A DNA stretch of 7,554 nucleotides from NCBI GenBank assembly GCA_023301395.1, contig JALZUY010000099.1, positions 1 through 7,554 of the forward strand, in the 5' to 3' direction. Shown piece by piece: positions 1-7,383 of the stretch. A program made the position numbers and the translations under genes. Position 1 is the first letter of the stretch; the number at the start of each line of letters is the position of its first letter. The DNA is from Nonlabens sp. GTDB taxonomy: Bacteria > Bacteroidota > Bacteroidia > Flavobacteriales > Flavobacteriaceae. The notes under the pieces are model-generated. The model did no database searches, had not been told where the DNA came from, and was given only the letters and a program-made list of their open reading frames with translations.

Positions 1-1714
1 AGAAAACCAATGAAATGTCTTTAATAAAAGAATATAGCGCGTTACTGCGGCTGTTTGCATATTCTTTTATCATTTTATTGTCGATGGTTCCTAGACCTAT
101 ACGGTAGAACAAATCGTGACTGGTTTTTAACTTAAAAAAGTTCACCATTTGATTCACAGATTTTTCATCTAACGGAATCTTTAATGAACGAAGCTTTCTA
201 GTTAAAGAAGCTTTACCATCTATAGCAATATGTTTTTGATCGTCTTTTAAAGCAGACTTAATTTTTTGTCTCGCTCTAGCTGTGGTAGCATAGTCCAACC
301 AGTTCTTAGTTGGTTTTTGATTCTCAGAAGTAATAATATCTACTTGATCGCCACTATTTAATTCATGTGATAATGGAACTAGTTTACCGTTCACGCGAGC
401 GCCACGAGTTTTTAAACCTACTTCAGTATGTATACTAAATGCAAAGTCGAGAGGAGTGGAACCTTTGGGCAAGGATTTCAACTCACCTCTAGGAGTAAAT
501 ACAAATATTTCTTTGCTATAAAGATTCAACTTAAATTCTTCTACAAAATCTACAGCATTTGAATTAGCATTTTCTAGAGCGTCTTGTAATCGATCTAGCC
601 ATACATCAAGCCCATCTTCCTCATTACCTTGTTTATATTTATAGTGTGCAGCATATCCTTTCTCAGCGATTTCATGCATGCGTTCACTACGTATTTGTAC
701 CTCTACCCAGCGACCATCGGGTCCCATAACGGTAATGTGTAACGCTTCATAACCAGTAGATTTAGGACTACTTATCCAGTCACGTAGTCGTACAGGATTG
801 GGTCTAAAGTGATCTGTAACTATGGAATAAATTTTCCAAGCTAGAAATTTTTCGTTTGCTCGATCACTACGATAAACGATGCGTACCGCAAATTTATCAT
901 AGACCTCATCAAAGCTTACACCTTGTTTCATCATCTTGCGACGTATAGAAAAGACAGATTTAGGTCTACCTTTAATATCATATTCCAGTCCTTCTTTTTG
1001 CAATGATTCATCTATCACAAGTGCAAAATCTTTTATAAATTGATCTTGTTCTTCCTTAGAATCCTTAATGGATTTTTGAATATCATTAAAAACATCGGGC
1101 TCAGTATATTTAAGACCTAGATCTTCAAGCTCTGTTTTAATATTGTACAATCCCAGTCTGTGAGCAATAGGAGCATATATGTATAAAGTTTCACTGGCAA
1201 TCTTGACCTGTTTATAATCAGGCATGCTGTCCATGGTTTGCATGTTATGCAATCGGTCAGCAATTTTAATAATGATCACTCTTATATCATCATTAAGAGT
1301 CAACAACATTTTACGGAAATTCTCTGCTTGTTGAGAAATATCGGCATCTTTTTTAAGATGAGCGATTTTAGTTAATCCATCAACAATCTTGGCTATTGTT
1401 TCTCCAAAAAGTCTCTCAATATCTGCTAGTGTGTAATCTGTATCTTCAACTACATCGTGGAGTAAGGCAGCAGCAATAGCAGTGGCATCCAGCCCTATTT
1501 GCTTAGCGACTATTTTTGCAACGGCAATGGGATGAAATATGTATGCCTCACCAGATTTGCGACGTTGTGGTGCATGAGCTTCAACGGCAATATCAAATGC
1601 CTTGCGTATCAGTTTTTTATCTTCATCAGTAAGCGCTTGATAGCTTATCTTCAGGAGGTTTTTATAGCCTTGGGCAATCCGTTTATTTTCATCAAGAATT
1701 TCCACTTCAGTCAT
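1..1714 (-). CDS. rel: Bifunctional RelA/SpoT-family (p)ppGpp synthetase/hydrolase, 3' end outside the window
   Basis: This enzyme makes (p)ppGpp from GTP/GDP and ATP and also hydrolyses it, acting in the cytoplasm as the core stringent-response regulator. My reading from the ATG at 1714 gives 571 residues with no stop before the left edge. The HD hydrolase domain comes first: FHP with H61, LLHDVVED with H86, D87, E90 and D91, and ADRLHNM with D153 and N157, so the hydrolase site looks intact. The synthetase domain follows: KGRPKSVFSIRRKM (249-262 region), VYDKFAVRIV with D273, STGYEALHITV with Y322, and WVEVQIRSERMHEIAEKGYAAH with E338. A TGS domain spans about 403-463. Family members are near 740 residues, so roughly the last 165 (the C-terminal regulatory part with the ACT domain) are missing only because of the window edge. 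The ATG at 1714 is the first after an in-frame stop upstream. Both catalytic sites look complete, which favours a Rel/SpoT type over a synthetase-only RelA. Confidence 0.96.
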   Translation of the reverse strand, partial: MTEVEILDENKRIAQGYKNLLKISYQALTDEDKKLIRKAFDIAVEAHAPQRRKSGEAYIFHPIAVAKIVAKQIGLDATAIAAALLHDVVEDTDYTLADIERLFGETIAKIVDGLTKIAHLKKDADISQQAENFRKMLLTLNDDIRVIIIKIADRLHNMQTMDSMPDYKQVKIASETLYIYAPIAHRLGLYNIKTELEDLGLKYTEPDVFNDIQKSIKDSKEEQDQFIKDFALVIDESLQKEGLEYDIKGRPKSVFSIRRKMMKQGVSFDEVYDKFAVRIVYRSDRANEKFLAWKIYSIVTDHFRPNPVRLRDWISSPKSTGYEALHITVMGPDGRWVEVQIRSERMHEIAEKGYAAHYKYKQGNEEDGLDVWLDRLQDALENANSNAVDFVEEFKLNLYSKEIFVFTPRGELKSLPKGSTPLDFAFSIHTEVGLKTRGARVNGKLVPLSHELNSGDQVDIITSENQKPTKNWLDYATTARARQKIKSALKDDQKHIAIDGKASLTRKLRSLKIPLDEKSVNQMVNFFKLKTSHDLFYRIGLGTIDNKMIKEYANSRSNALYSFIKDISLVF

Positions 1715-1719
1715 AAGAG

Positions 1720-1750
1720 TAAAGTTACACTTCTCTTTTAAATGGGCAAT
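1720..1750 (-). promoter_or_regulatory. Candidate Bacteroidota-type promoter for rel
   Basis: On the minus strand ATTG (1750-1747) is followed after 19 bases by TAACTTTA (1727-1720). This resembles the Bacteroidota sigma consensus (TTTG, about 19 bases, TAnnTTTG) with one mismatch in each box. The -7 box ends only five bases before the rel ATG, so a start site here would give a nearly leaderless transcript. The match is short and the DNA A+T-rich, so chance is possible. Confidence 0.35.
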
Positions 1751-1779
1751 GATTTTAGCAGTAGATTGTTCAGTTTTTA

Positions 1780-1799
1780 TACGCTTTCGCGAAAGCGTA
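1780..1799. repeat. 20-bp perfect palindrome, copy 1
   Basis: TACGCTTTCGCGAAAGCGTA reads identically on both strands. It lies 39 bases past the stop codon of the 163-residue gene and 65 bases upstream of the rel start. The central 18 bases recur at 5701-5718. As RNA it could fold into an 8-bp stem with a CGCG loop, but no T-run makes it a clear terminator. From memory the word is frequent between genes of marine Flavobacteriaceae. Its role is unknown to me. Confidence 0.9.
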
Positions 1800-1838
1800 A
1801 TAGCCTAGCCTCAAAGACTTCATAAAAGGCATTATATT

Positions 1839-2330
1839 TTAAGAAGTTAGATCGTGCAACTGTTCAATGATTGCTTCTTTAAGTATCTTAAATGAATACT
1901 TATTCTTTTTGAACAATAGGTTTACTTGAGTTGCCTCTGGTTTGAGAATGAACTGAATATCTTCTTGAGATAGTATAAAGTCAATTTTAGTAATAAATCG
2001 ATTTGAGACATTAGAATAATCAGCTTCTATTTCTCGGGTGTCTGAATCTAGTTCAAGAATAGCGCCTTCTATGTCGGGATTATAAAAATGAAGTTGTGCG
2101 CCTTTAATCGTTTTAATATCAAAACTAGAGAGGACTGTGAGTACTAAGAATTCATAACCAGCAAGCTCTTGAAATGCTACAAATAATTCACCTTGATCAC
2201 TGTCTGCTATAAGAATTCCTTGAATACTGTTGATTTTGTTTTCTGTGAAATCGTCCACATGAGTACGTTCCATGGCTTTTATGTTACCAAATCTCGTGAG
2301 TACTAAATCTATTGTTCTAAGTAATTTCAT
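1839..2330 (-). CDS. Hypothetical protein of 163 residues, coupled to the upstream glycosidase-like gene
   Basis: I do not recognise this protein. It begins MKLLRTIDLVLTRFGNI and ends EQLHDLTS. There is no signal peptide, lipobox or convincing membrane helix, so a cytoplasmic location is likely. The central part alternates hydrophobic and acidic residues (for example EGAILELDSDTREIEADY), suggesting a compact beta-rich fold; this is inference. I see no catalytic motif, metal site or paired cysteines. Its ATG directly follows the TAG of the upstream lipoprotein gene, so the two are probably co-transcribed and may be translationally coupled. Downstream come 39 bases and then the palindrome at 1780-1799, without a classical terminator. 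Codon use looks like that of its neighbours. The reading frame is confident, the function is not. Confidence 0.8.
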   Translation of the reverse strand: MKLLRTIDLVLTRFGNIKAMERTHVDDFTENKINSIQGILIADSDQGELFVAFQELAGYEFLVLTVLSSFDIKTIKGAQLHFYNPDIEGAILELDSDTREIEADYSNVSNRFITKIDFILSQEDIQFILKPEATQVNLLFKKNKYSFKILKEAIIEQLHDLTS

Positions 2331-3056
2331 CTATTTTGTAATTCCTATCATAACACCAAATTTACTATCCATTTGCTCTACTTTATTTTCTGGATCATAA
2401 ATTCTTGAAACAAATCCATCCAGGTACAAGGCGTTTTTACAACCTATGTTTTTAAAGAAAGTGGCAAGATCGTAGAAGTTTATTTTTTCCTTAGAAAGGA
2501 CTAATAGAACGCGCCCATCGGGTAATATACCAACTGCATTGCGTATGTGAACATTCTTTGATCCTTCATTAAATGCTGGATGTAAATCACCATCTATAAC
2601 TAGCATAGGTCCAGATTGTGTGGCATATATGATATTATCTAGTTCTTTAAGCTTGCTAGTGGAAGTGACATGAGCATTATTGTCATTTGTAAGATAGAAA
2701 ACACCATTGGGCTGTAAATAAAAATTACCATAACCAGTTATTGTAGTGTCTAATTTTTTATGAATAGCATGATTTTCAATAAATAATCCCTGCGGACTAT
2801 AATCTTTTAAATACATGCCAGCATTCATGGCATATACAAGGCTGTCGTTATGATGAACGGTATATTTCTTTAAATTATCAAAACTTTTTAATGTAACACC
2901 GGTACTATCTTTCCAGTATAATTTAAGCTGTTCTTCTTTTAAGTCTACTACTTTGATATGAAAACGTTCATCAACTATTATTATCTCTTGAGCTTGATTG
3001 CAAGAAATAGTCATAAGATAAGTGACTAAGAAGAACAGAATGTGTGTAGTTTTCAT
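2331..3056 (-). CDS. Phosphodiester glycosidase (NAGPA/DUF2233-like) domain lipoprotein
   Basis: This 241-residue protein is probably an exported lipoprotein with a phosphodiester glycosidase fold. The N-terminus has a hydrophobic segment (about 5-17) ending in TISC, with C19 as the candidate lipidated cysteine; T at -3 is not canonical but Bacteroidota lipoboxes are loose. Family-type motifs follow in order: YAMNAGMY (75-82), SPQGLFIENH (87-96), GNFYLQPNGVFYL (110-122), TQSGPMLVIDG (146-156), RNAVGILPDGRVLL (172-185) and ALYLDGFVSRIYDP (209-222). NAGPA relatives uncover phosphodiester-linked sugars, but the substrate of the DUF2233-like branch is not settled. The position of the usual LDG-G/S segment reads LDGFVS here. 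The stop TAG abuts the ATG of the downstream 163-residue gene. The ATG at 3056 fits the signal peptide. A weak promoter candidate lies just upstream. Confidence 0.88.
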   Translation of the reverse strand: MKTTHILFFLVTYLMTISCNQAQEIIIVDERFHIKVVDLKEEQLKLYWKDSTGVTLKSFDNLKKYTVHHNDSLVYAMNAGMYLKDYSPQGLFIENHAIHKKLDTTITGYGNFYLQPNGVFYLTNDNNAHVTSTSKLKELDNIIYATQSGPMLVIDGDLHPAFNEGSKNVHIRNAVGILPDGRVLLVLSKEKINFYDLATFFKNIGCKNALYLDGFVSRIYDPENKVEQMDSKFGVMIGITK

Positions 3057-3060
3057 AGAA

Positions 3061-3089
3061 CAATATTATGATTTTTAATGATATACAAT
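3061..3089 (-). promoter_or_regulatory. Weak candidate promoter for the glycosidase-like operon
   Basis: On the minus strand ATTG (3089-3086) precedes TAATATTG (3068-3061) by 17 bases, a partial match to the Bacteroidota TTTG/TAnnTTTG arrangement. It would put transcription start almost at the ATG at 3056. The region is very A+T-rich, so this is tentative. Confidence 0.2.
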
Positions 3090-3116
3090 TTTTATATAAC
3101 TATGTAATCTTAAATA

Positions 3117-3124
3117 TAGTTTTG
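3117..3124 (+). promoter_or_regulatory. Candidate -7 box (TAnnTTTG) for the metalloprotease gene
   Basis: TAGTTTTG matches the Bacteroidota -7 consensus TAnnTTTG exactly and lies 83 bases before the metalloprotease ATG. I see no good TTTG or TTG box 17-23 bases upstream, so the promoter call rests on one element. The divergent position between two outward-facing genes supports a promoter in this gap. Confidence 0.35.
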
Positions 3125-3207
3125 TTAACCTTTTCATAGCGTTTATAAGAAGAAGGAATAGAAGCATTATTTTGTACTTTATTAATTATCTATACCAATC
3201 TAAACTT

Positions 3208-5646
3208 ATGAAAAAGTCGAGCTTACTCATTGTAATAATGCTTTTTTTTGTGCTAGTTACTTCCTGTAAACCTGCCCAAAAAGCAATTGCAGCAAAAACA
3301 AATACGGAAAAAAGTAGCAAAGAAAAATCTAAATTCAAACCTTATGTAAAGGTTATTACTGCCGCTACAATAACTGATGATGGTTTGTTTAAGACTCACC
3401 AGGTAGATGAAAGTTTTTTCTATGAAATACCTAACAATATGCTTGAGAAAGACATGTTATGGGTAACACGTATAGCTCAAATCCCTTCTAACTTAGGTGG
3501 TGGCTTTATGAATGCTGGTAGTAAGACCAATCAGCAAGTCGTTTCTTGGGAACGCTTTCAAGATAAGATATTACTTAAAGTGAAATCATACTCTGAAGTT
3601 GCTCTAGATGCAAATGCGGCTATTAGCAATTCTGTAAGAGTTAATAATTATGAGCCTACCATGTATGCTTTTGATATCATGACATTTAATCAAGACTCTA
3701 CAGCAGTAGTTGTAGATGTCACTAAATTTTTAAGTACAGATGTACCTTCTATAGGTGGATTAAACCCTAGACTAAGAAGACAGTATAAAGTAAGAGGACT
3801 TGATAAATCTAGAAGTTTTATCAACTCAGTAAAGTCTTTTCCAGAAAATATTGAGGTAAAACAAGACTTTACCTATACCGCTGCTGAGCCACCATCAAAT
3901 AGCACAGTAGGCTCTATAAGTATGCAAATCAATCAGTCTATGATATTGTTACCAGAAGTACCTATGCAGCCTAGATTATTTGATCCAAGAGTTGGTTTTT
4001 TTACAATGAATCAAATCGATTATTCAAGTAAAGCTTTAAAAGCAGATCAGAAAACATATATACGTAGATGGAGATTAGAACCTAAAGATCCAGCAGCTTA
4101 TGCACGTGGCGAGTTAGTAGAACCTATCAAGCCTATTATTTATTATCTAGATCCAGGAACACCAGAAAGCCTTAAAAAATATATCAAACAAGGAATTGAA
4201 GACTGGCAAAAACCATTTGAAACGGCAGGTTTTAAGAACGCGATTATTGCAAGAGATGCACCTACATCAGAGGAAGATCCAGAATTCTCACCAGAAGATA
4301 TTAGATATTCAGTAGTGCGTTATGTAGCAAGTACGACACGTAATGCGGTAGGTCCATCAGTAAGCGATCCACGTAGTGGAGAGATTATAGAAAGCGACAT
4401 TATCTGGTACCACAATCATTTAAGATCTTACAGAAACAGATATTTACTTGAAACTGGAGCAGCAAACCCTAGTGCACGTACATTAGATACTGATGCAAAA
4501 GAAATAGGAGAGATGATGCGTCAAGTTATCGCTCATGAAGTAGGACATGCTTTAGGATTTCCACACAACATGGCAGCTAGTTATGCTTATGATGTTGAAG
4601 ATTATAGAAATGGTGCTTTTACTCAAGAGAATGGAATTGCTGCGAGTTTAATGGATTATGCACGTTACAATTACATCGCACAACCAGGAGATGAGAACAT
4701 CAGATTTGTACGCCAAATGGGACCTTATGATCACTATGCCACAAATTGGGGTTATCGAGTGATTCCTAATGCTACTTCTCCAGAGGCAGAAGTAAATACT
4801 TTGAATAGTTGGATCATGGAAAAAGCTGGAGATCCTAAATATAAATTTGGACGTCAAAGAAGTAGATTTGATCCACAATCACAAACAGAATCTATAGGTA
4901 ATGATCCTGTAAAAGCCAGTACTTATGGAATGAAAAACTTAAAGTATGTAGCAAAGAACCTACCACAATGGACTTCTGACCAGACTGATAACTATGCAGA
5001 TTTACAAGAGCTTTACAGAGAATTGTTAGGTGTTTATTCTAGATATGCAGGACACGTAGTGACTAACGTAGGTGGTGTTAATGAAGATCTTAAGAAACCT
5101 ACACAAGCTGGAACGGTTTATAATACTGTAGATAAGCAAACTCAAAAAGAATCTGTACAATGGATTAAGGAAAATGTATTTGATACACCTACATGGTTGA
5201 TTGATGAAAATATCATGAAAAACGTACAACCTGATGGCTATTTTGATAATCTTAGAGGAATACAAGCACGTCAATTGAACAATATTCTAAGCTTAGACCG
5301 TATAGGTAGATTGATTAATTCAGAAACTGTTGATACAGATTATTACTCAGCACTGGAGATGTTACAAGATGTGAGAAAAGGAATTTTTACTAAAGCTAAA
5401 ACGGATATCTATAAAAGAAATCTACAAAGAGTTTATGTGGAACGCATGGAATACTTAATGACAACATCACCTAGTCGCAGTTCTTTTAATATTTCGCAAA
5501 GTGATGTGAGAGCTTTAGTTAGAGGTGAATTAAAGACACTACAATCTACGTTGCGTAGTAAGAGAAATGCAGCGTCTAATCAGTTAAACAAGTATCATTA
5601 TGAAGACTTGCTAGCTCGAGTAGAATTGATATTAGATCCTAAATAG
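3208..5646 (+). CDS. Zinc-dependent metzincin-type metalloprotease lipoprotein (DUF5118/DUF5117/DUF4953 family)
   Basis: This 812-residue protein is a predicted envelope-anchored zinc protease. MKKSSLLIVIMLFFVLVTSC is a lipoprotein signal with C20 as lipidated residue, followed by a charged linker to about residue 38. A DUF5118-like segment (about 38-85, KPYVKVITAATITDDGLF) and a DUF5117-like domain (about 90-280) precede the catalytic region. The zinc motif HEVGHALGFPHN is at 443-454: H443, H447 and H453 as ligands and E444 as the catalytic base. A metzincin Met-turn candidate follows in SLMDYARYNY (M482). The active site therefore looks complete. Length and domain order fit the Bacteroidota family as I know it; physiological substrates are unknown to me. 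The ATG at 3208 places the signal peptide at the N-terminus, whereas an in-frame TTG at 3172 would add 12 residues before it. The gene stands alone, diverges from the glycosidase unit and ends just before a strong terminator. Confidence 0.95.
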   Translation: MKKSSLLIVIMLFFVLVTSCKPAQKAIAAKTNTEKSSKEKSKFKPYVKVITAATITDDGLFKTHQVDESFFYEIPNNMLEKDMLWVTRIAQIPSNLGGGFMNAGSKTNQQVVSWERFQDKILLKVKSYSEVALDANAAISNSVRVNNYEPTMYAFDIMTFNQDSTAVVVDVTKFLSTDVPSIGGLNPRLRRQYKVRGLDKSRSFINSVKSFPENIEVKQDFTYTAAEPPSNSTVGSISMQINQSMILLPEVPMQPRLFDPRVGFFTMNQIDYSSKALKADQKTYIRRWRLEPKDPAAYARGELVEPIKPIIYYLDPGTPESLKKYIKQGIEDWQKPFETAGFKNAIIARDAPTSEEDPEFSPEDIRYSVVRYVASTTRNAVGPSVSDPRSGEIIESDIIWYHNHLRSYRNRYLLETGAANPSARTLDTDAKEIGEMMRQVIAHEVGHALGFPHNMAASYAYDVEDYRNGAFTQENGIAASLMDYARYNYIAQPGDENIRFVRQMGPYDHYATNWGYRVIPNATSPEAEVNTLNSWIMEKAGDPKYKFGRQRSRFDPQSQTESIGNDPVKASTYGMKNLKYVAKNLPQWTSDQTDNYADLQELYRELLGVYSRYAGHVVTNVGGVNEDLKKPTQAGTVYNTVDKQTQKESVQWIKENVFDTPTWLIDENIMKNVQPDGYFDNLRGIQARQLNNILSLDRIGRLINSETVDTDYYSALEMLQDVRKGIFTKAKTDIYKRNLQRVYVERMEYLMTTSPSRSSFNISQSDVRALVRGELKTLQSTLRSKRNAASNQLNKYHYEDLLARVELILDPK

Positions 5647-5663
5647 AGTTCTATAATTCTTAT

Positions 5664-5697
5664 AAAAAAAAGCAACCTGAGAAGGTTGCTTTTTTTG
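5664..5697 (+). terminator. Intrinsic terminator after the metalloprotease gene, probably bidirectional
   Basis: AGCAACCT (5671-5678) and AGGTTGCT (5683-5690) form a perfect 8-bp stem around a GAGA loop. A run of seven A precedes it and six T follow, so it has a U-tail on either strand. It begins 17 bases after the protease stop and could also stop transcription arriving from the convergent transporter gene. Confidence 0.93.
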
Positions 5698-5700
5698 TTT

Positions 5701-5718
5701 ACGCTTTCGCGAAAGCGT
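5701..5718. repeat. 18-bp perfect palindrome, copy 2
   Basis: ACGCTTTCGCGAAAGCGT is identical to the core of copy 1 at 1780-1799. It starts three bases after the terminator and lies between two convergent genes, 68 bases from the transporter stop. The flanks differ from those of copy 1, so the conserved unit is essentially the palindrome itself. Confidence 0.9.
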
Positions 5719-5786
5719 GGTACAATCAAATTTTATATATTAATAAATGTAACATATTATTTTTAAGTGATTTTCATTACTAATAC

Positions 5787-7055
5787 TTATGTTACCGTTT
5801 TTTTAGAATACCTATAAAAAGTAACAGAAGCCACAAGTCCGATGATCGCAGATACAACCAACATTGAAAATACATATTGAAATCCTAATAATCCTGGATA
5901 GTTGTCTAAAAAATAACCAGTTACTGGTCCCATAAAAATATCAGGTGTGTAACCTACTAACGAGATCACGCCTACTGCAGTTCCTGTAACTGCCAGTGGT
6001 ATTTCACCTTCTTGAACCGCAGCAAAGTATAATGTTCTAAAAGCATAAACACCAGTTGCTGTAGCAATAATGGCAAACCAAAAAAGAACAGTTGATGTTG
6101 CATCTATAAAACCAGCAGCAAATAAGCCACCAGATACAATCGTTATTGTAAAACCAATAATCATCATCAGTGAGGATTTAGTTTTATCTGCTAGCAAGCC
6201 GATAATGATACCAATAAAGATGCGTATTCCTAATAGATTTGTTCCTATTCCTGCCGCTGCAACTTCATCATAGCCCATAATCTCGTTAGCAAATTGCGAG
6301 TAGAAATCGGTGATTTTATAACCAGTATAAGCACAAAGAATAATGATCATTAATAACCATACCGACTTGAATTTGAGAACTTTCAGATAGTTTTTAAGTA
6401 ACTGTTTCCAAGATACTGATTCATATTGTTGGGCAACTGCAGGTGCATCTTTAATAAATAAGAATACTAATACTGCTATAAAAGCAATAATAGCTGATGA
6501 TATTTGAACCACATATTTATAAGCATCTTGTCGTTCTATAAAAGAAGCGACGTCAATCTCACTCACTAAAAAAGCTGAAAAAACTAAAATACCTAATCCT
6601 CCAAAAGCATAAGATACCAAGCCACGTCCACCATCTAAAAGTCCAAATGCAAGGCCTTGCTTTTTCTCGCCACCCCAAACTCTGGTTGCTTTTATCATGG
6701 CTGCCCAGAATAAGAAAATAGTAGTAAAACCCCAATATCCATAAAGTAAAGTCAATCTATAGAATGATGGGTAGGTAGACATGTAAATTCCACCTGCCGC
6801 AGTGAGTATTAATGATAATGACATTAATAATCGAGGTTGATATTTGTCTGCAAGACTACCGCCTAATACATAAGACACAAAAGCTACAATTCCATAAATG
6901 GAAAAACAGGTTCCTAGTTCAACGTTAGTTAAACTATAGACGTCAAGCACCGTAGGTCTAAAAACTCGAGCGAGTACAAATGGTAATATAAAATTTGCTT
7001 CTCCCGCTAGAATGAGGAGAATGATATAAATGAATTTTTGTCTTTTGCTTTGGAT
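5787..7055 (-). CDS. MFS transporter, N-terminal start unresolved near the contig end
   Basis: This is a multi-spanning major facilitator superfamily transporter; the substrate cannot be read from sequence. The C-terminal 387 residues run from a GTG at 6950, but the frame upstream still encodes family-like sequence: KRQKFIYIILLILAGEANF and then ILPFVLARVFRPT form transmembrane helix 1 and the loop before VLDVYSLTNVELG. I therefore extend the gene to about 7055, giving roughly 422 residues, a normal MFS length. MFS motif A appears as GGSLADKYQPR (65-75 in this numbering). A hydrophilic central loop (about 202-230, KDAPAVAQQYESVSWKQ) divides two sets of hydrophobic helices. No ATG, GTG or TTG exists in frame between 6951 and the in-frame stop at 7176-7178. 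Position 7055 is an ATC codon, so it marks the likely extent and not a proven start. The gene converges on the metalloprotease gene. Confidence 0.85.
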   Translation of the reverse strand: MQSKRQKFIYIILLILAGEANFILPFVLARVFRPTVLDVYSLTNVELGTCFSIYGIVAFVSYVLGGSLADKYQPRLLMSLSLILTAAGGIYMSTYPSFYRLTLLYGYWGFTTIFLFWAAMIKATRVWGGEKKQGLAFGLLDGGRGLVSYAFGGLGILVFSAFLVSEIDVASFIERQDAYKYVVQISSAIIAFIAVLVFLFIKDAPAVAQQYESVSWKQLLKNYLKVLKFKSVWLLMIIILCAYTGYKITDFYSQFANEIMGYDEVAAAGIGTNLLGIRIFIGIIIGLLADKTKSSLMMIIGFTITIVSGGLFAAGFIDATSTVLFWFAIIATATGVYAFRTLYFAAVQEGEIPLAVTGTAVGVISLVGYTPDIFMGPVTGYFLDNYPGLLGFQYVFSMLVVSAIIGLVASVTFYRYSKKTVT

Positions 7056-7106
7056 GATATTTTGTTTGCAGTAAATGTAATAAATCCATAGGATATAGAA
7101 TTCAAC

Positions 7107-7139
7107 CCAACATGCCCAGATAAATACTTGGTATGTTGG
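7107..7139. repeat. Imperfect hairpin 1
   Basis: CCAACAT (7107-7113) pairs with ATGTTGG (7133-7139). Read as plus-strand RNA the stem continues inward with a G-U pair, CC/GG, one C-U mismatch and AG/CT around a 7-base loop (7120-7126), giving 12 pairs with one mismatch. It lies within the open but startless frame upstream of the transporter. Confidence 0.6.
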
Positions 7140-7195
7140 TTTCTTGAATATTAGAGTTTTAAAAAAGCTCCCTTCCTATGAATAGGCGAGGACTG

Positions 7196-7222
7196 ATACT
7201 ACTTCGATTGTCGATGTAGTAT
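7196..7222. repeat. Imperfect hairpin 2
   Basis: ATACTAC (7196-7202) pairs with GTAGTAT (7216-7222). After one T-T mismatch the stem continues with TCGA/TCGA around a 3-base loop (7208-7210). That gives 11 pairs with one mismatch in 27 bases. Confidence 0.65.
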
Positions 7223-7270
7223 AAGGAGTGGTTGAAAAGCACTTATTTTAGAATTTAAAAATAGCTTGCG

Positions 7271-7310
7271 AATACCCAACTCTTATCTTCCCTCAAAGGA
7301 AGACGGTATT
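7271..7310. repeat. Nested two-part hairpin 3
   Basis: The outer arms AATACC (7271-7276) and GGTATT (7305-7310) enclose the inner arms TCTTCC (7286-7291) and GGAAGA (7298-7303), with a 6-base loop. A 9-base bulge lies on the left and a single C on the right. Two independent perfect 6-bp stems in nested order suggest a real folded element. Confidence 0.55.
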
Positions 7311-7360
7311 TTGTAATTCAATTGGTTTGTACGCTGTGGCAGGAAGTTTTGAGATTTGAC

Positions 7361-7383
7361 ATGCCAACTATTTGTGTTGGCAT
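7361..7383. repeat. Perfect hairpin 4
   Basis: ATGCCAAC (7361-7368) and GTTGGCAT (7376-7383) form a perfect 8-bp stem with a 7-base loop. With one bulged C the flanking GAC/GTC can add three pairs. No T-run follows on either strand, so it does not look like an intrinsic terminator. Confidence 0.65.

Noticed and set aside
1499..1741. An 80-codon plus-strand open frame
   Set aside because: It lies opposite the rel HD domain and start region, and its translation looks like a shadow of the highly conserved coding strand.
3172..3207. An in-frame TTG start that would lengthen the metalloprotease by 12 residues
   Set aside because: The ATG at 3208 is directly followed by a canonical lipoprotein signal; the longer form would put extra polar residues before it.
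4648..5274. Two minus-strand open frames inside the metalloprotease gene
   Set aside because: They are antisense to the catalytic and following regions, have atypical composition, and have no initiation context or recognisable domain.
6070..6273. A 67-codon plus-strand open frame
   Set aside because: It is antisense to transporter helices; its proline/isoleucine/alanine-rich translation is typical of the reverse of membrane-protein codons.
7056..7175. The in-frame extension reading KKPTYQVFIWACWVEFYILW as a genuine N-terminus of the transporter
   Set aside because: It has no start codon, overlaps hairpin 1, and would add about 40 residues that I do not recognise from the MFS family.
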